This document shows, one piece after another, positions 26,685 through 36,019 of a DNA stretch of 64,000 nucleotides. The DNA is from Mesorhizobium sp. ORS 3359 (GTDB taxonomy: Bacteria > Pseudomonadota > Alphaproteobacteria > Rhizobiales > Rhizobiaceae), in assembly GCA_000824845.1 (NCBI GenBank), contig CCNC01000185.1:1-64000 (forward strand). The letters run 5' to 3'. The notes under the pieces are model-generated. The model saw only the letters and a list, made by a program, of their open reading frames with translations. It had not been told where the DNA came from and did not search any database. A program made the position numbers and the translations under genes. Within the stretch, counting starts at the first letter, position 1; each line of letters begins with the position of its first letter.

Positions 26685-28235
26685 TCAACTGACGCTGTCG
26701 GGCAGCTTTTCCTCGCGCCGCGCGATCAAATCCCTGAGACCCTCGGCAATGCCCTCGTCGAGCTTCGGCTCCTGGTAGTCGGCCAGCATGGCGCGCGCCT
26801 TCTCGAGGCCGCGCGCGTCATGGTCTTTGGCGCCTTCGGCGCTCCACTGCTCGAAGGAATTGAAGTCCATGATGTTGGGCATGAAGAAGGCGCTCTCGAA
26901 ATGCTCGAGCGTATGCTGCGTGCCGAGGAAATGGCCTTGCGGGCCGACCTCGCGGATCGCCGCCATCGCGTCCTTGAAATCATCGAAGGACACACCGCCG
27001 GCATATTTGTACCAGCCGACGAGCTGCTCGCAGTCGGTGGCGAATTTCGAATAGCCGCAGGTCAGCCCCGCTTCCAGCCAGCCGGCGGAATGCCAGATGT
27101 AGTTGGCGCCGGAAAGGATCGCGGCGTGCATCAGCATGTTCGCTTCGTAACCCGCCTGCGCGTCGTTGAGCTTCGAGCCGACATGGAAGCCGGAGGTGCG
27201 CCAGGGCAGCTTGTACTTCCTGGCCAGCGCTCCCATCAGATACATCATCTGGGCTGCCTCCGGCGTGCCGCCCATCGGCGCGCCGGTCTTCATGTCGACG
27301 GTCACCATGAACTGGCCGTAGAGCTGCGGCGAGCCGGGCCGGATGAGCTGGGTCAGCGCCACGCCGGCGAGCGCCTCGGCGTTGACCTGCGCCACCGCGC
27401 CGACCGCGGAGGCCGAGGTCGAGGCGCCGCACAGCGCGAAGGGCGCCAAGATCAGCGGCTGGTTGTGGCTGGCATAAACCCGCATGGCGTCGATCATGGT
27501 GGCGTCCCACACCAGCGGCGAATTGCAGTTGGTGATCGCAACCAGCACCGGATTGTCGCGCACGAACTCCTCGCCGAAGACGATGCCAGCCATCGCCATC
27601 GTGTCCTCGGCGCGCTCCTTCGACGTCACGATGCCCATGAACGGTTTATCGGAATGTTTCAGCGCCGAATGAATGATGTGAAGGTGCCGCTTCGGCACCG
27701 CAATTTCCATCGGCTCGCAGATGACCGAGCTCGACGAATGCAACGCCGGCGCCATGTAGGCCATCTTGTGGAAATTGTTGAGGTCGGCCAACGTGCCGTA
27801 GCGGCGCTTGTTGTCGAGGTCGCGGACATAGGGCGCGCCATACATCGGCACGAAGATCGAGTTCTTGCCGCCGACGCGCACCGTGCGCTCCGGGTTGCGC
27901 GCGTGCAGTGTGAACTCCGGCGGAACCTTCGAGACCAGCTCCATCAACAGCGCGCGGTCGATGCGGACACGCGTTTGCCTGACATCGGCGCCGGCCGCCT
28001 TCCAGAGCTCGATCGCGCCGTCGTCGCGGAATTCGCAGCCCACTTCCTCGAGGATCTTCAGCGATTCCTCGTGGATCAGCTCCACCGCCTCGTCGGGCAC
28101 GATCTCATAAGCGGGGATCTTGCGCACAAGGGTGGGGAAGGACGCGATCGGCGCGCTTCTCAGCGCCTTTCGGCCGAGCCGGCCGCCGCCGCGGCGGTGG
28201 GTCTGTTCGGTCAGTTCAACGGCCGGTGCGTTCAT
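26685..28235 (-). CDS. MttB-family (trimethylamine methyltransferase-like) protein, non-pyrrolysine
   Basis: A 516-residue member of the MttB superfamily of corrinoid-dependent methyltransferases, which transfer a methyl from quaternary or tertiary amines such as glycine betaine or carnitine to a corrinoid protein. Recognisable blocks: HEESLKILEEVGCEF, CNSPLVWDATMIDAM and ALCGASTSASAVGAVAQ. There is no in-frame amber codon, so it is the pyrrolysine-free kind. ATG 28235 has AAGGAG upstream. No corrinoid protein or reductive activase gene is in the window. Divergent from a LysR gene and upstream of a binding-protein gene. Confidence 0.88.
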   Translation of the reverse strand: MNAPAVELTEQTHRRGGGRLGRKALRSAPIASFPTLVRKIPAYEIVPDEAVELIHEESLKILEEVGCEFRDDGAIELWKAAGADVRQTRVRIDRALLMELVSKVPPEFTLHARNPERTVRVGGKNSIFVPMYGAPYVRDLDNKRRYGTLADLNNFHKMAYMAPALHSSSSVICEPMEIAVPKRHLHIIHSALKHSDKPFMGIVTSKERAEDTMAMAGIVFGEEFVRDNPVLVAITNCNSPLVWDATMIDAMRVYASHNQPLILAPFALCGASTSASAVGAVAQVNAEALAGVALTQLIRPGSPQLYGQFMVTVDMKTGAPMGGTPEAAQMMYLMGALARKYKLPWRTSGFHVGSKLNDAQAGYEANMLMHAAILSGANYIWHSAGWLEAGLTCGYSKFATDCEQLVGWYKYAGGVSFDDFKDAMAAIREVGPQGHFLGTQHTLEHFESAFFMPNIMDFNSFEQWSAEGAKDHDARGLEKARAMLADYQEPKLDEGIAEGLRDLIARREEKLPDSVS

Positions 28236-28311
28236 GGAGGCTCCTTCTTCCTGCCCGACCAAGTTAACGAGAGGAAATATGGATGTGATGCTGGAAAATC
28301 CTGATCTCTTG

Positions 28312-28328
28312 TATAAGCTACACTTATG
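28312..28328. promoter_or_regulatory. LysR-type box overlapping the lysR start codon
   Basis: The inverted repeat ATAAG-CTACA-CTTAT spans 28313-28327 in the 90-bp gap between mttB and lysR. It has the T-N11-A form expected of LysR regulators (T28312 outward). Its right arm includes the first two bases of the regulator's own ATG (28326-28328). Bound regulator would cover its own initiation region while activating mttB from about 80 bp upstream. Confidence 0.5.
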
Positions 28329-29228
28329 CGAAACCTACGCCAGCTCCTGCCCTCCGCCGGCAGCCTGATCGTCTTCGAGGCCGCGGGCCGGCTGTCCAGC
28401 TTCACCGCGGCCGGGCGCGAGCTTGGCATGACGCAGGCGGCCGTCTCCTACGCGGTGCGCGGGCTGGAGGAGCAGCTCGGCGCCAAGCTCTTCCAACGCC
28501 GCCACCGCCAGGTGCTTTTGACGGAAGCCGGCGAACGTTTCCATGCCGATGTTTCGCTGGGCCTCTCGCATATCCGCAAGTCCGCGGAGGACCTTCGCCT
28601 GCAGGCGACCGGCGGGCATGTGACCTTGGCCGCCTCGACCGCCTTCGGCTCCTTCTGGATGATGCCGCGCCTGCAGCAGTTCCGCGACGAATTGCCGGGC
28701 GTCGACCTGCGCATCCAGACCGCCGACCGTGACCTCGACATCATCGCCGAGGGGATTCCGCTCGGCGTGCGCGGCGGCGTGCCGCGCGACTGGCCGGACT
28801 ATCATTCGCTGTCGCTGTCCGATGAAGAGATCTTCCCGGTCGCCGGCCCCAGCTATCTCGCCAGATTCGGCAAGCCGAAGACGGTGGAAGAACTGGCCAC
28901 GCACCGGCTGATCCATCTGGAAGAACCCTATCGCGAGGCGCCGACCTGGGACGAATGGTTCGCGTCCGCCGGAACCAGCCTGCGCAACGCCGAGCGCGGC
29001 CTGCGCATCAACGACTATGCGCTGGTGATTCAGGCGGTGATGGAAGGGCAAGGCATCTCGCTCGGCTGGCGCCATCTCGTCGAGCGCCTGGTGGCCTCAG
29101 GGCTGCTGGTGCCGGTGACCGATCATGTGATGCGGACCGGCATCGGCTTCCATGTCATCTGGCCGAAGAACCGCGACCTCAGCGACAACGCCCGCAAGGT
29201 CAGGGACTGGCTGGTGGCGCAGGCGTGA
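28326..29228 (+). CDS. LysR-family transcriptional regulator
   Basis: A 300-residue LTTR of the GcvA-like group: winged helix at residues 8-66 (SLIVFEAAGRLSSFTAAGRE, then GMTQAAVSYAVRGLEEQLG) and a periplasmic-binding-fold effector domain (~90-295). Close in style to regulators of choline-derivative utilisation. Divergent from mttB, so probably its activator with a methylated-amine inducer. The start codon overlaps a LysR-type inverted repeat; no better downstream start exists before the HTH. Confidence 0.92.
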   Translation: MRNLRQLLPSAGSLIVFEAAGRLSSFTAAGRELGMTQAAVSYAVRGLEEQLGAKLFQRRHRQVLLTEAGERFHADVSLGLSHIRKSAEDLRLQATGGHVTLAASTAFGSFWMMPRLQQFRDELPGVDLRIQTADRDLDIIAEGIPLGVRGGVPRDWPDYHSLSLSDEEIFPVAGPSYLARFGKPKTVEELATHRLIHLEEPYREAPTWDEWFASAGTSLRNAERGLRINDYALVIQAVMEGQGISLGWRHLVERLVASGLLVPVTDHVMRTGIGFHVIWPKNRDLSDNARKVRDWLVAQA

Positions 29229-29273
29229 ACTTACCCCTCCCCCACGACGTTCGAATCCGCCTATAATCACCGG

Positions 29274-31163
29274 ATGCCCATCCGTCAGCTTTCCGAAACG
29301 ATGATCAACCAGATCGCCGCCGGCGAGGTCATCGAGCGTCCGGCGAGCGTGGTGAAGGAGCTGGTCGAGAATGCGCTCGACGCCGGCGCGTCGCGCGTGG
29401 AGATCGTCACCGCCGGCGGCGGGCTGAACCTCGTCCGCGTCACCGATGACGGCTCGGGTATCCCCGAACAGGAACTCGCGCTGGCCATTGCCCGCCACTG
29501 CACCTCAAAGCTTTCCAACGACATCCACGACATTCGCTCGCTCGGCTTCCGCGGCGAGGCGCTGCCATCGATCGGTTCGGTGGCGCGGCTGTCGATCCGC
29601 TCGCGCACGGCAAACGGCGACAGCGCGGCCGAGATCGGCATCGACGGCGGGCGCGTCTTACCGGTGAAGCCGGCGGCGGCCAATCGCGGCACGACGGTCG
29701 AGGTGCGCGACCTCTTCTTCGCCACGCCGGCACGCCTGAAATTCATGAAGGGCGAGCGCGCCGAAAGCTCGGCCACCAGCGACGTGGTGAAGCGAATCGC
29801 GATCGCCTTTCCGGCCGTCCGTTTCACGCTGGCCGGCTCGGACCGCTCGACCTTGGAGCTGGCGGCGACCGACGACACGGCGGAAGGCCGGCTGGCGCGT
29901 GTCGCGCAGGTGATGGGCAAGGATTTTCCGGACAATGCGATTGCGATCGATGCCATGCGCGATGGCGTGCACCTGGCCGGCCACGTCTCGATCCCGTCCT
30001 ACACGCGCGCCAACGCGCTGCAGCAATATGCCTATGTCAACGGACGGCCGGTGCGCGACAAGCTGATCGCCGGCGCGATCCGCGGCGCCTTCGCCGATGT
30101 TTTGCCGCGCGACCGGCACGCGGTGACGGTGCTCTTCCTGTCGCTCGATCCCTCGACGGTCGACGTCAATGTCCATCCGGCCAAGGCCGATGTTCGCTTC
30201 CGCGATCCGGGCCTGGTGCGCGGGCTGATTGTCGGCGCCATCCGTGAGGCGTTGGCCGGCGCCGGCATCCGCGCCGCGACCACGGGCGCCGCCGGCATGA
30301 TGGCGGCCTTCCGGCCGGGCGTGGCGCCCTATTCGCATCCCGGCCCGACCGGCGGCCATCGCAGCCACGAGGCCGCCTATCACGCCTCCGGTCCCGGAGG
30401 CTTCGATCCGTTGCGCTCACCGCAGCGGCCGCTCGACATGGGCTATGGCGAGATGGGCTATGGCGAGGCGAGGCATCAGCGCAACGGTTTTGCCGAGAAC
30501 GACCAGGCGGCCTTCGACACCGGCCCGCCCGCCAGCGCCGACGCCCGCGCCGGCATGGCCGAGCCGGCCGAGGCACTGCTCGGCATGGTGCTGGGCGCGG
30601 CGCGCGCGCAGGTGCATGAGAACTACATTGTCGCCCAAACCAGGGATTCGCTCGTCATCGTCGACCAGCATGCCGCGCATGAGCGCCTGGTCTATGAGGC
30701 GTTGAAGAACGCGCTGCATTCGCGCGCGGTGCCGTCGCAGATGCTGCTTCTGCCCGAGATTGTCGACCTGCCGGAAGATGACGCCGAGCGGCTGGCGATG
30801 CACTCCGAGACGCTGGCCAAATTCGGCCTCGGCCTGGAGCGCTTCGGCCCCGGCGCGGTGGCGGTGCGCGAGACGCCGTCGATGCTCGGCGAAACCAATG
30901 TGCAGCAGCTGGTGCGCGACCTTGCCGACGAGATCGCCGACAACGACACCGTCGAGACGTTGAAGGAGCGGCTGGACAAGATCGCCGCGACCATGGCCTG
31001 CCATGGTTCCGTCCGCTCGGGCCGGCTGCTCAAGGCCGAGGAGATGAACGCGCTGCTGCGCCAGATGGAGGCGACGCCCGGCTCCGGCACCTGCAACCAT
31101 GGCCGGCCGACCTATATCGAGCTGAAGCTCGCCGATATCGAAAGGCTGTTCGGTCGGCGATAG
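29274..31163 (+). CDS. mutL: DNA mismatch repair protein MutL
   Basis: A 629-residue MutL. GHKL ATPase motifs are complete: [36 protein letters not shown] and the TTVEVRDLF loop. The C-terminal half contains [12 protein letters not shown], which fits the metal-dependent endonuclease motif DQHA-x2-E-x4-E, and a CNHGRP motif near the C-terminus. It is thus a nicking-type MutL, as expected where MutH is absent. The central linker (~330-430) is Gly/Pro/His-rich and disordered. Single gene. Confidence 0.97.
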   Translation: MPIRQLSETMINQIAAGEVIERPASVVKELVENALDAGASRVEIVTAGGGLNLVRVTDDGSGIPEQELALAIARHCTSKLSNDIHDIRSLGFRGEALPSIGSVARLSIRSRTANGDSAAEIGIDGGRVLPVKPAAANRGTTVEVRDLFFATPARLKFMKGERAESSATSDVVKRIAIAFPAVRFTLAGSDRSTLELAATDDTAEGRLARVAQVMGKDFPDNAIAIDAMRDGVHLAGHVSIPSYTRANALQQYAYVNGRPVRDKLIAGAIRGAFADVLPRDRHAVTVLFLSLDPSTVDVNVHPAKADVRFRDPGLVRGLIVGAIREALAGAGIRAATTGAAGMMAAFRPGVAPYSHPGPTGGHRSHEAAYHASGPGGFDPLRSPQRPLDMGYGEMGYGEARHQRNGFAENDQAAFDTGPPASADARAGMAEPAEALLGMVLGAARAQVHENYIVAQTRDSLVIVDQHAAHERLVYEALKNALHSRAVPSQMLLLPEIVDLPEDDAERLAMHSETLAKFGLGLERFGPGAVAVRETPSMLGETNVQQLVRDLADEIADNDTVETLKERLDKIAATMACHGSVRSGRLLKAEEMNALLRQMEATPGSGTCNHGRPTYIELKLADIERLFGRR

Positions 31164-31197
31164 GATTTCCGCGACAGGCCATCAACAGGCTATCTGG

Positions 31198-31944
31198 TCA
31201 GTGCACCAATCGGTGATACGTCTTGGTTTTCAGAGAGAAGCCGTACTCGATCGAATAGCCGCCATTGCCGCGAAAATTCACGGAAATAATCTCTTCGCCC
31301 AGCTTTTGCACGTTCATATAAATGGGCGTCATCAACATGCCCGCGTTGCAGTCGGCGTCATCGAACCGGATGCTCTGAACGGTTTTCTTTTTCATCTTGT
31401 TGATGACCTGCAGTTTGGTCATGCAAATGCCAGCGTTGGTCTTGGTGAAGATACCGGCAAACCGATGAACAGCCGTCTGCACCCAAAAGGGAATCTCGAC
31501 GTTTCCGTTGACCTTCCCCTCAGCCGTATCGTCGAGGCCGGCGACCTGCTTAAGCACGACCGGAAACTTCTCAGGCCCCTTGATCCAGATTCCCGTTGCG
31601 CCGCTTTGGCTGAGATCGAGCGACAGCGGGCATCCTGTTGTGTCGATGGGCGTCTTTGATCCCGTCACCAACACGCGATCCAATTCCTTCTCATCCGCGA
31701 TCTCACAAAGCGTGAGTTTGGTGCCATCGGCTTTGCCGTAGAGGGCGATGGGGCTCTGCTTGGCATCGTAGAAGTAGCTTCCCTCGACCGTTATTCCGCT
31801 GCCGAAGCCGTCATATCTCTGGAGCGACAGGTGGACCGGGTTCGCCCCGATCGAGCCTTCGTAATTCTTAACCTGATACCAGCCAGCGTATGCTTTTCCG
31901 CTCAGCAGCAGGCAGCCAACGGCGGCTATGATCCCTCTTCGCAT
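31198..31944 (-). CDS. exported protein of unknown function, low G+C
   Basis: A 248-residue protein with signal peptide MRRGIIAAVGCLLLSGKAYA, then a beta-rich region (VKNYEGSIGANPVHLSLQRY) and three to four Cys residues. No family recognised. ATG 31944 is preferred because AGGGAG lies six bases upstream. Two 60-base lines counted by eye (31261 and 31381) are 45 % and 43 % G+C, far below the neighbouring genes, suggesting acquisition from elsewhere. Convergent with mutL. Confidence 0.7.
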   Translation of the reverse strand: MRRGIIAAVGCLLLSGKAYAGWYQVKNYEGSIGANPVHLSLQRYDGFGSGITVEGSYFYDAKQSPIALYGKADGTKLTLCEIADEKELDRVLVTGSKTPIDTTGCPLSLDLSQSGATGIWIKGPEKFPVVLKQVAGLDDTAEGKVNGNVEIPFWVQTAVHRFAGIFTKTNAGICMTKLQVINKMKKKTVQSIRFDDADCNAGMLMTPIYMNVQKLGEEIISVNFRGNGGYSIEYGFSLKTKTYHRLVH

Positions 31945-32062
31945 CCCGATCTCCCTCATCAAGGCGGATCAGGATAGCTTGCTTCAAGGGCGCATCAAGA
32001 GGTCGGGACCGGCGAAAAGGGACTTACTGGTTTGAGTCCGGAAACGGTCCCAACCCTCTGAT

Positions 32063-32956
32063 CTAACGCTTCAAATTCACCACGATCACGCCGCCCAGCG
32101 CGAGCACGCCGCCGAGGATGCCGAGCAGCGACGGCACTTCGCCCAGCCAGAAGAAGCCGATCAGCGCGGAGGTCGGCGAGACCAGGTAGAGGAAGTTCGA
32201 GGCGCGGGCGGCAGGCAGGCGCGACAGCGCGGTCGCCCAGGCGGCATAGGCGATCAACGAGGGCACGATGCCGAGATAGATGACGGCGCCGAGACCGGCA
32301 GTATCGGCGACCGCCGCCTGCGAAAACGCTTCCGGCAGGAAAGGCGACAGGCAGAGCGCGCCGAGCACCATGTTGGAGGCGGATATCGTCAGCGGATGAT
32401 GGCGGGCAAAGAGCGGCTTCTGGACGATGGTGTTGACGGCCGAGCAAAGCGCCGAGCCCAGCACCAGCAGCGCGCCGGTATTGAAATGCAGGCCATGCCC
32501 GTCGGCCACCGCGATGATGCCAATGCCGGCGAAGGAAATGACCGTGCCCAGCCAGGCAATGCCTGAGAAACGCTCGCCGAGCAGGGCCATGGCCATGATT
32601 GCGGTGAAGATCGGGCTGACATTGATGATGAAGCCGGCCGCGCCCGCCGAGACGGTCAGCTCGCCGAAATTGAGCATGGCGGTGTAGAGCGCGACGAAGA
32701 TGGCGCCGCCAAAGGCGAAGCGCCACAGCTCGTCGATCCTGGGCAGCGCCGGGCGCTTCACCGCGAGAAATATGGCGGCCGGGACCGCCGCGATGGCGAA
32801 GCGCAGCGCGCCGAGCTCCAGCGGCTGGAAGGCGGCGAGGCCGGCGCGGATCGCTGGGAACGCCGAAGCCCAGCCAAGCACCGTAAGCGCCACCGCGACG
32901 GCCGCGGTGCCGTCCATGCGCTGTGTCTCATTCAACGTGCCGGTGTAAGCGCTCAT
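32063..32956 (-). CDS. EamA/DMT-superfamily transporter
   Basis: A 297-residue inner-membrane protein with ten predicted helices in two EamA repeats. The first begins VALTVLGWASAFPAIRAG and the second lies near LYLVSPTSALIGFFWLGEVP, both characteristic of RhaT/YdcZ-type drug/metabolite exporters. ATG 32956 has GAGG upstream. Divergent from a LysR gene only 84 bp away, so probably induced by the metabolite it exports. Substrate unknown. Confidence 0.9.
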   Translation of the reverse strand: MSAYTGTLNETQRMDGTAAVAVALTVLGWASAFPAIRAGLAAFQPLELGALRFAIAAVPAAIFLAVKRPALPRIDELWRFAFGGAIFVALYTAMLNFGELTVSAGAAGFIINVSPIFTAIMAMALLGERFSGIAWLGTVISFAGIGIIAVADGHGLHFNTGALLVLGSALCSAVNTIVQKPLFARHHPLTISASNMVLGALCLSPFLPEAFSQAAVADTAGLGAVIYLGIVPSLIAYAAWATALSRLPAARASNFLYLVSPTSALIGFFWLGEVPSLLGILGGVLALGGVIVVNLKR

Positions 32957-33040
32957 TGCCGTACCCTCGTCTTTTTGTGCCATGGACACAGAAAACGCCA
33001 TTGCCGGCCGATTGACAAACGAGCAAATCGAGGGTCAGCT

Positions 33041-33973
33041 GTGAGCATGGATCACAGCTCTGATCAGATACTGCCGCTGGAAACTTTGCGCGCCTTCGAT
33101 GCCGCGGCGCGCACGGGGAGTTTTTCCGCGGCGGCCGAAAAACTCAACCTCACCCATGGCGCGGTGAGCCGCCAGATCGCCAAGCTCGAGGACTGGCTGG
33201 GGCTGAAAGTCTTCGAGCGCAATGCGCGCGGCGTGACACTGACCGTCGAGGGCAATCGCCTGCATCTTCGCACCACAGAGGCCTTCGCGCTGATTTCGGT
33301 CAATTCCGACCGCTGGGTCGAGCCGCGCGGCACGGCCGTGGTGCGGCTGGCCTCGATCCCCTCGGTGAGCGGGCTATGGCTGATGCCGCGCATGGCCGTG
33401 CTTGAGAACAACCCGACCAAGCTGCGCATCGTGCTCGACGTCGACAACCGCCAGGCCGACCTTGCCGACGAAGGCATCGACCTTTCGGTGCGCTGCGGGC
33501 GCGGCCGCATCCCGGGCCGCGTCTCGGTGCAGCTTTTCGAGGAGCAGATTTTTCCCATTGCCTCGCCGGAGCTCGCCAAGGAGATCGGGCTGGGCGACCC
33601 TGCGCGGCTGCTGAAGTACCCGCTGATCAACGATTCCGATGCGTCCGGATGGCGCGCGTGGCTCGCCGCGCAAGACATCGATTACCGCCCCCGTCCGCAG
33701 GACAGGCGTTTCGAGGATTACAATCTGGTGCTGGACGCGGCGGCGCATGGGCTGGGCATCGCGCTGGCGCGGCCGCCGCTGACCGCGGACCAGCTCCGGT
33801 CCGGCCGTATCGTTGCCGTCGACGAGCGCGTTGCGCTCAATCCGGTGTCTTATTGGATGGACCGGCCCGTCGGCCGGCCGCGCGCGGCCGCGGCAGATCT
33901 TGCCGCTCGCATTGCCGAGCAGGCGGGGCTTGCTCCGGAAAAGCTCGAGGCTTTCCTTCAGGATGATGCCTAA
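33041..33973 (+). CDS. LysR-family transcriptional regulator (GcvA-like)
   Basis: A 310-residue LTTR: LETLRAFDAAARTGSFSAAA and LTHGAVSRQIAKLEDWLGLK form the winged helix; the effector domain carries VRCGRGRIPGRVSVQLF, typical of GcvA-type proteins. Start chosen as GTG 33041, six bases after GAGGG; ATG 33047 is too far from it and the track start at 32975 has no site. Divergent from the EamA exporter and likely its regulator. Confidence 0.92.
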   Translation: MSMDHSSDQILPLETLRAFDAAARTGSFSAAAEKLNLTHGAVSRQIAKLEDWLGLKVFERNARGVTLTVEGNRLHLRTTEAFALISVNSDRWVEPRGTAVVRLASIPSVSGLWLMPRMAVLENNPTKLRIVLDVDNRQADLADEGIDLSVRCGRGRIPGRVSVQLFEEQIFPIASPELAKEIGLGDPARLLKYPLINDSDASGWRAWLAAQDIDYRPRPQDRRFEDYNLVLDAAAHGLGIALARPPLTADQLRSGRIVAVDERVALNPVSYWMDRPVGRPRAAAADLAARIAEQAGLAPEKLEAFLQDDA

Positions 33974-33981
33974 GGACTGAC

Positions 33982-34584
33982 TTAGCGAAGCAGCAGGACC
34001 ATGATCGTTGCCGTCACCGCCGAGACGATGGCCGTGACAACCGAGATCGTCCAAAGGGATATCGGCGCAGATTCCGATCGCGGCGCGTGACCAGCCGGGC
34101 GGATCGCGGCGCCGCGAGGCTGCGGCGCGTTGGCGTTGGCTGCTACCAGCATCGCGGCGGAAGCGACGGCCGGCGAAAATGTGGACAATGCCGGCGCAAC
34201 CGCGGGCCTGGACACATTGTCTGCAACCGCTGCCTGCGGTGAGGCGAAGCCGCGCGGAGCCTGATCGGCATCCGTCGCCGCCCTGCCCGTCGCGTGCGTC
34301 GCCGGCGAGGCGTCGGTGACGGCATCGGGCTCCATCACGGCGCGGTAAGCATCCTCGACCTCTGAGGACGACAGGCGCTGCGATGCCTGGGCGGCAGGGC
34401 GCGGCTGCGCGCTTTGCAGCGACTGGGCCGCGATTTGCGCCGCCTGCCCCGTCGAAGGCGCCGGCGGCTGGACCAGCGTCTTGATCAAAGCCGCCACCGC
34501 AGGATCGGCCTTCGGCGACGGCACCGGCTGCGGGGTAAGCGCTTCACCGATCAGTGCGTTCAAGCGGGTTGAGGTGATGTCCAT
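33982..34584 (-). CDS. Ala/Pro-rich protein with a single C-terminal membrane helix
   Basis: 200 residues with no signal peptide, a low-complexity Ala/Pro/Gln/Ser-rich body and one strongly hydrophobic C-terminal segment (SLWTISVVTAIVSAVTATIM then VLLLR) ending one residue before the stop. This is the shape of a tail-anchored protein: cytoplasmic body, post-translational insertion. A conserved-looking motif SSSEVEDAYRAVMEP near the middle may be a short helix. No family recognised; it ends nine bases from the convergent LysR gene. Confidence 0.65.
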   Translation of the reverse strand: MDITSTRLNALIGEALTPQPVPSPKADPAVAALIKTLVQPPAPSTGQAAQIAAQSLQSAQPRPAAQASQRLSSSEVEDAYRAVMEPDAVTDASPATHATGRAATDADQAPRGFASPQAAVADNVSRPAVAPALSTFSPAVASAAMLVAANANAPQPRGAAIRPAGHAPRSESAPISLWTISVVTAIVSAVTATIMVLLLR

Positions 34585-34699
34585 GCCGGCTTCCGGAAAC
34601 TATTTTGACGCTCAGCCATACCGGATGAGCATTGCGTCAAGCTTGACGTTGCTTGCGATTTGTGGCGATTGAAACCCAGATGAACGCAAGCGTCCTTTC

Positions 34700-34933
34700 A
34701 TGATGAACCGTTTCGAAGGCCCGGGCGGCAGGGAAGCCCGGATCCGCTATCTCGACGGCGACTTCCAGGTCACCAGTCCGGGCTCGTTCGTGCGCTGCGC
34801 GGTGACGGGCGAGAACATTCCGCTCGACGAGCTCAAATATTGGAGCGTCGCCCGGCAGGAGCCCTATGTGAACGCGGCCGTCTCGCTTGCCCGCGAGATC
34901 GAGATGCACCCGGAACTGCGCAAACGGGGATAG
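34700..34933 (+). CDS. DUF2093-domain protein
   Basis: A 77-residue protein matching the small alphaproteobacterial DUF2093 family: the core RIRYLDGDFQVTSPGSFVRC, then AVTGENIPLDELKYWSV and RQEPYVNA. A Cys at the centre and a zinc-ribbon-like look have been suggested by its shape only. Start is 34700 or the next ATG at 34703; the ribosome-binding site is weak. Function unknown; monocistronic. Confidence 0.85.
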   Translation: MMNRFEGPGGREARIRYLDGDFQVTSPGSFVRCAVTGENIPLDELKYWSVARQEPYVNAAVSLAREIEMHPELRKRG

Positions 34934-34988
34934 GCCTGCGAGCCCACGACGCCGTGACAGTCACCTCGATTGCGCCTAGGCTACCGAA

Positions 34989-35831
34989 TTGAAAAACTTC
35001 AAGAAGTCTCTCAAGACCTTTCTTCGCATGCCGCTTGTCATGCGTGCGAGAATGCGCGATCGGGCGGTATCGAAAGCCCCACGGTTCAAGCTGGCGGCCT
35101 GCGCCATCTTCCGTGAAGAAGCGCCGTTTCTGGCCGAATGGATCAGGTTCCACCAGGGTGTGGGATTTGAGCATTTCTATCTCTACAACAACTTCTCGAC
35201 CGACGACTTCAAAGCCGTATTGGACCCGTTTATCCAGCAAGGGCTGGTTACGCTGGTCGACTGGCCGCGGCCGGTGGGACAGCTGTCGGCTTATAGGGAC
35301 TGCATCCGCAGGCGCTGGCGTGAAGCATTGTGGATCGGATTCTTCGACGTCGATGAGTTTCTTTTCGCGCCCGACGGACGTGACGTGCCCTCGGTTCTCG
35401 GGGACTATCGCGACCTTCCAGGCGTTTGCGTCTGGCAGGCGTTCTATGGCTCTTCCGGCCATGTCGAGCGGCCGGAAAGTCCACTGGTCGAGGCCTTTAC
35501 GATGCGAGCCGGACCGGACATCACGACTGTCAAGACTATCCTCAACCCTCGCATGGTCTACAGGCCTGGCGTCCATCAGTCGAAATTCCTGTCCGGTGAA
35601 GGGGTGGACACCGATCGACGGACCATCGTGCCCGGCATGGCTCCCAAGCTCGATATATTGAGGATCAATCACTATTGGTCGCGATCGCTCGCCGACCTCG
35701 ACCAAAAGATCCGGCGCGGCGACGCCTCGACTTCCACGCCGCGCGACAGGGATTGGCATTTCGACTTCGAAAGCAAGCTCAATGTCGAGCGCGACGAGAC
35801 CATCCTCGAGGCGATGCAGCGTCAGCGCTGA
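34989..35831 (+). CDS. family 92-like/family 2 glycosyltransferase
   Basis: About 280 residues of a cytoplasmic glycosyltransferase: FKLAACAIFREEAPFLAEWI and GFEHFYLYNNFSTDD form the nucleotide-sugar fold, and the metal-binding D-x-D appears in FFDVDEFLF. This is the layout of GT92/DUF23-type enzymes found in rhizobial polysaccharide loci. The frame begins at TTG 34989 with a basic N-terminus; ATG 35028 is an alternative and neither has a clear ribosome-binding site. It precedes the UDP-sugar enzyme gene by 188 bp. Confidence 0.85.
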   Translation: MKNFKKSLKTFLRMPLVMRARMRDRAVSKAPRFKLAACAIFREEAPFLAEWIRFHQGVGFEHFYLYNNFSTDDFKAVLDPFIQQGLVTLVDWPRPVGQLSAYRDCIRRRWREALWIGFFDVDEFLFAPDGRDVPSVLGDYRDLPGVCVWQAFYGSSGHVERPESPLVEAFTMRAGPDITTVKTILNPRMVYRPGVHQSKFLSGEGVDTDRRTIVPGMAPKLDILRINHYWSRSLADLDQKIRRGDASTSTPRDRDWHFDFESKLNVERDETILEAMQRQR

Positions 35832-36019
35832 GGCAACCTGCAACTTGGCCTGTCGCGGCTTCACGGCCAGCGCCATTCACCCGAGAGGCCAGCCCATACA
35901 CGTTCCTGCCGAGTGCCGGCAACAATCGATCGTCGCGACGAAAAACCCTTCTTCCAACGCACGTGACAGGTTCGTGACTCTGCGGTTATAGACAATGCCG
36001 TGGGTATGGGGGATTTGCC

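Noticed and set aside
26685-28235. Pyrrolysine (in-frame amber) in the mttB-like gene
   Set aside because: The frame is uninterrupted from start to stop, so it belongs to the pyrrolysine-free branch.
24171-28304. A 1377-codon plus-strand frame across the DUF3828, binding-protein and mttB genes
   Set aside because: It is rich in Arg, His, Val and Gly with no domain, and is exactly antisense to three genes with clear families and start signals.
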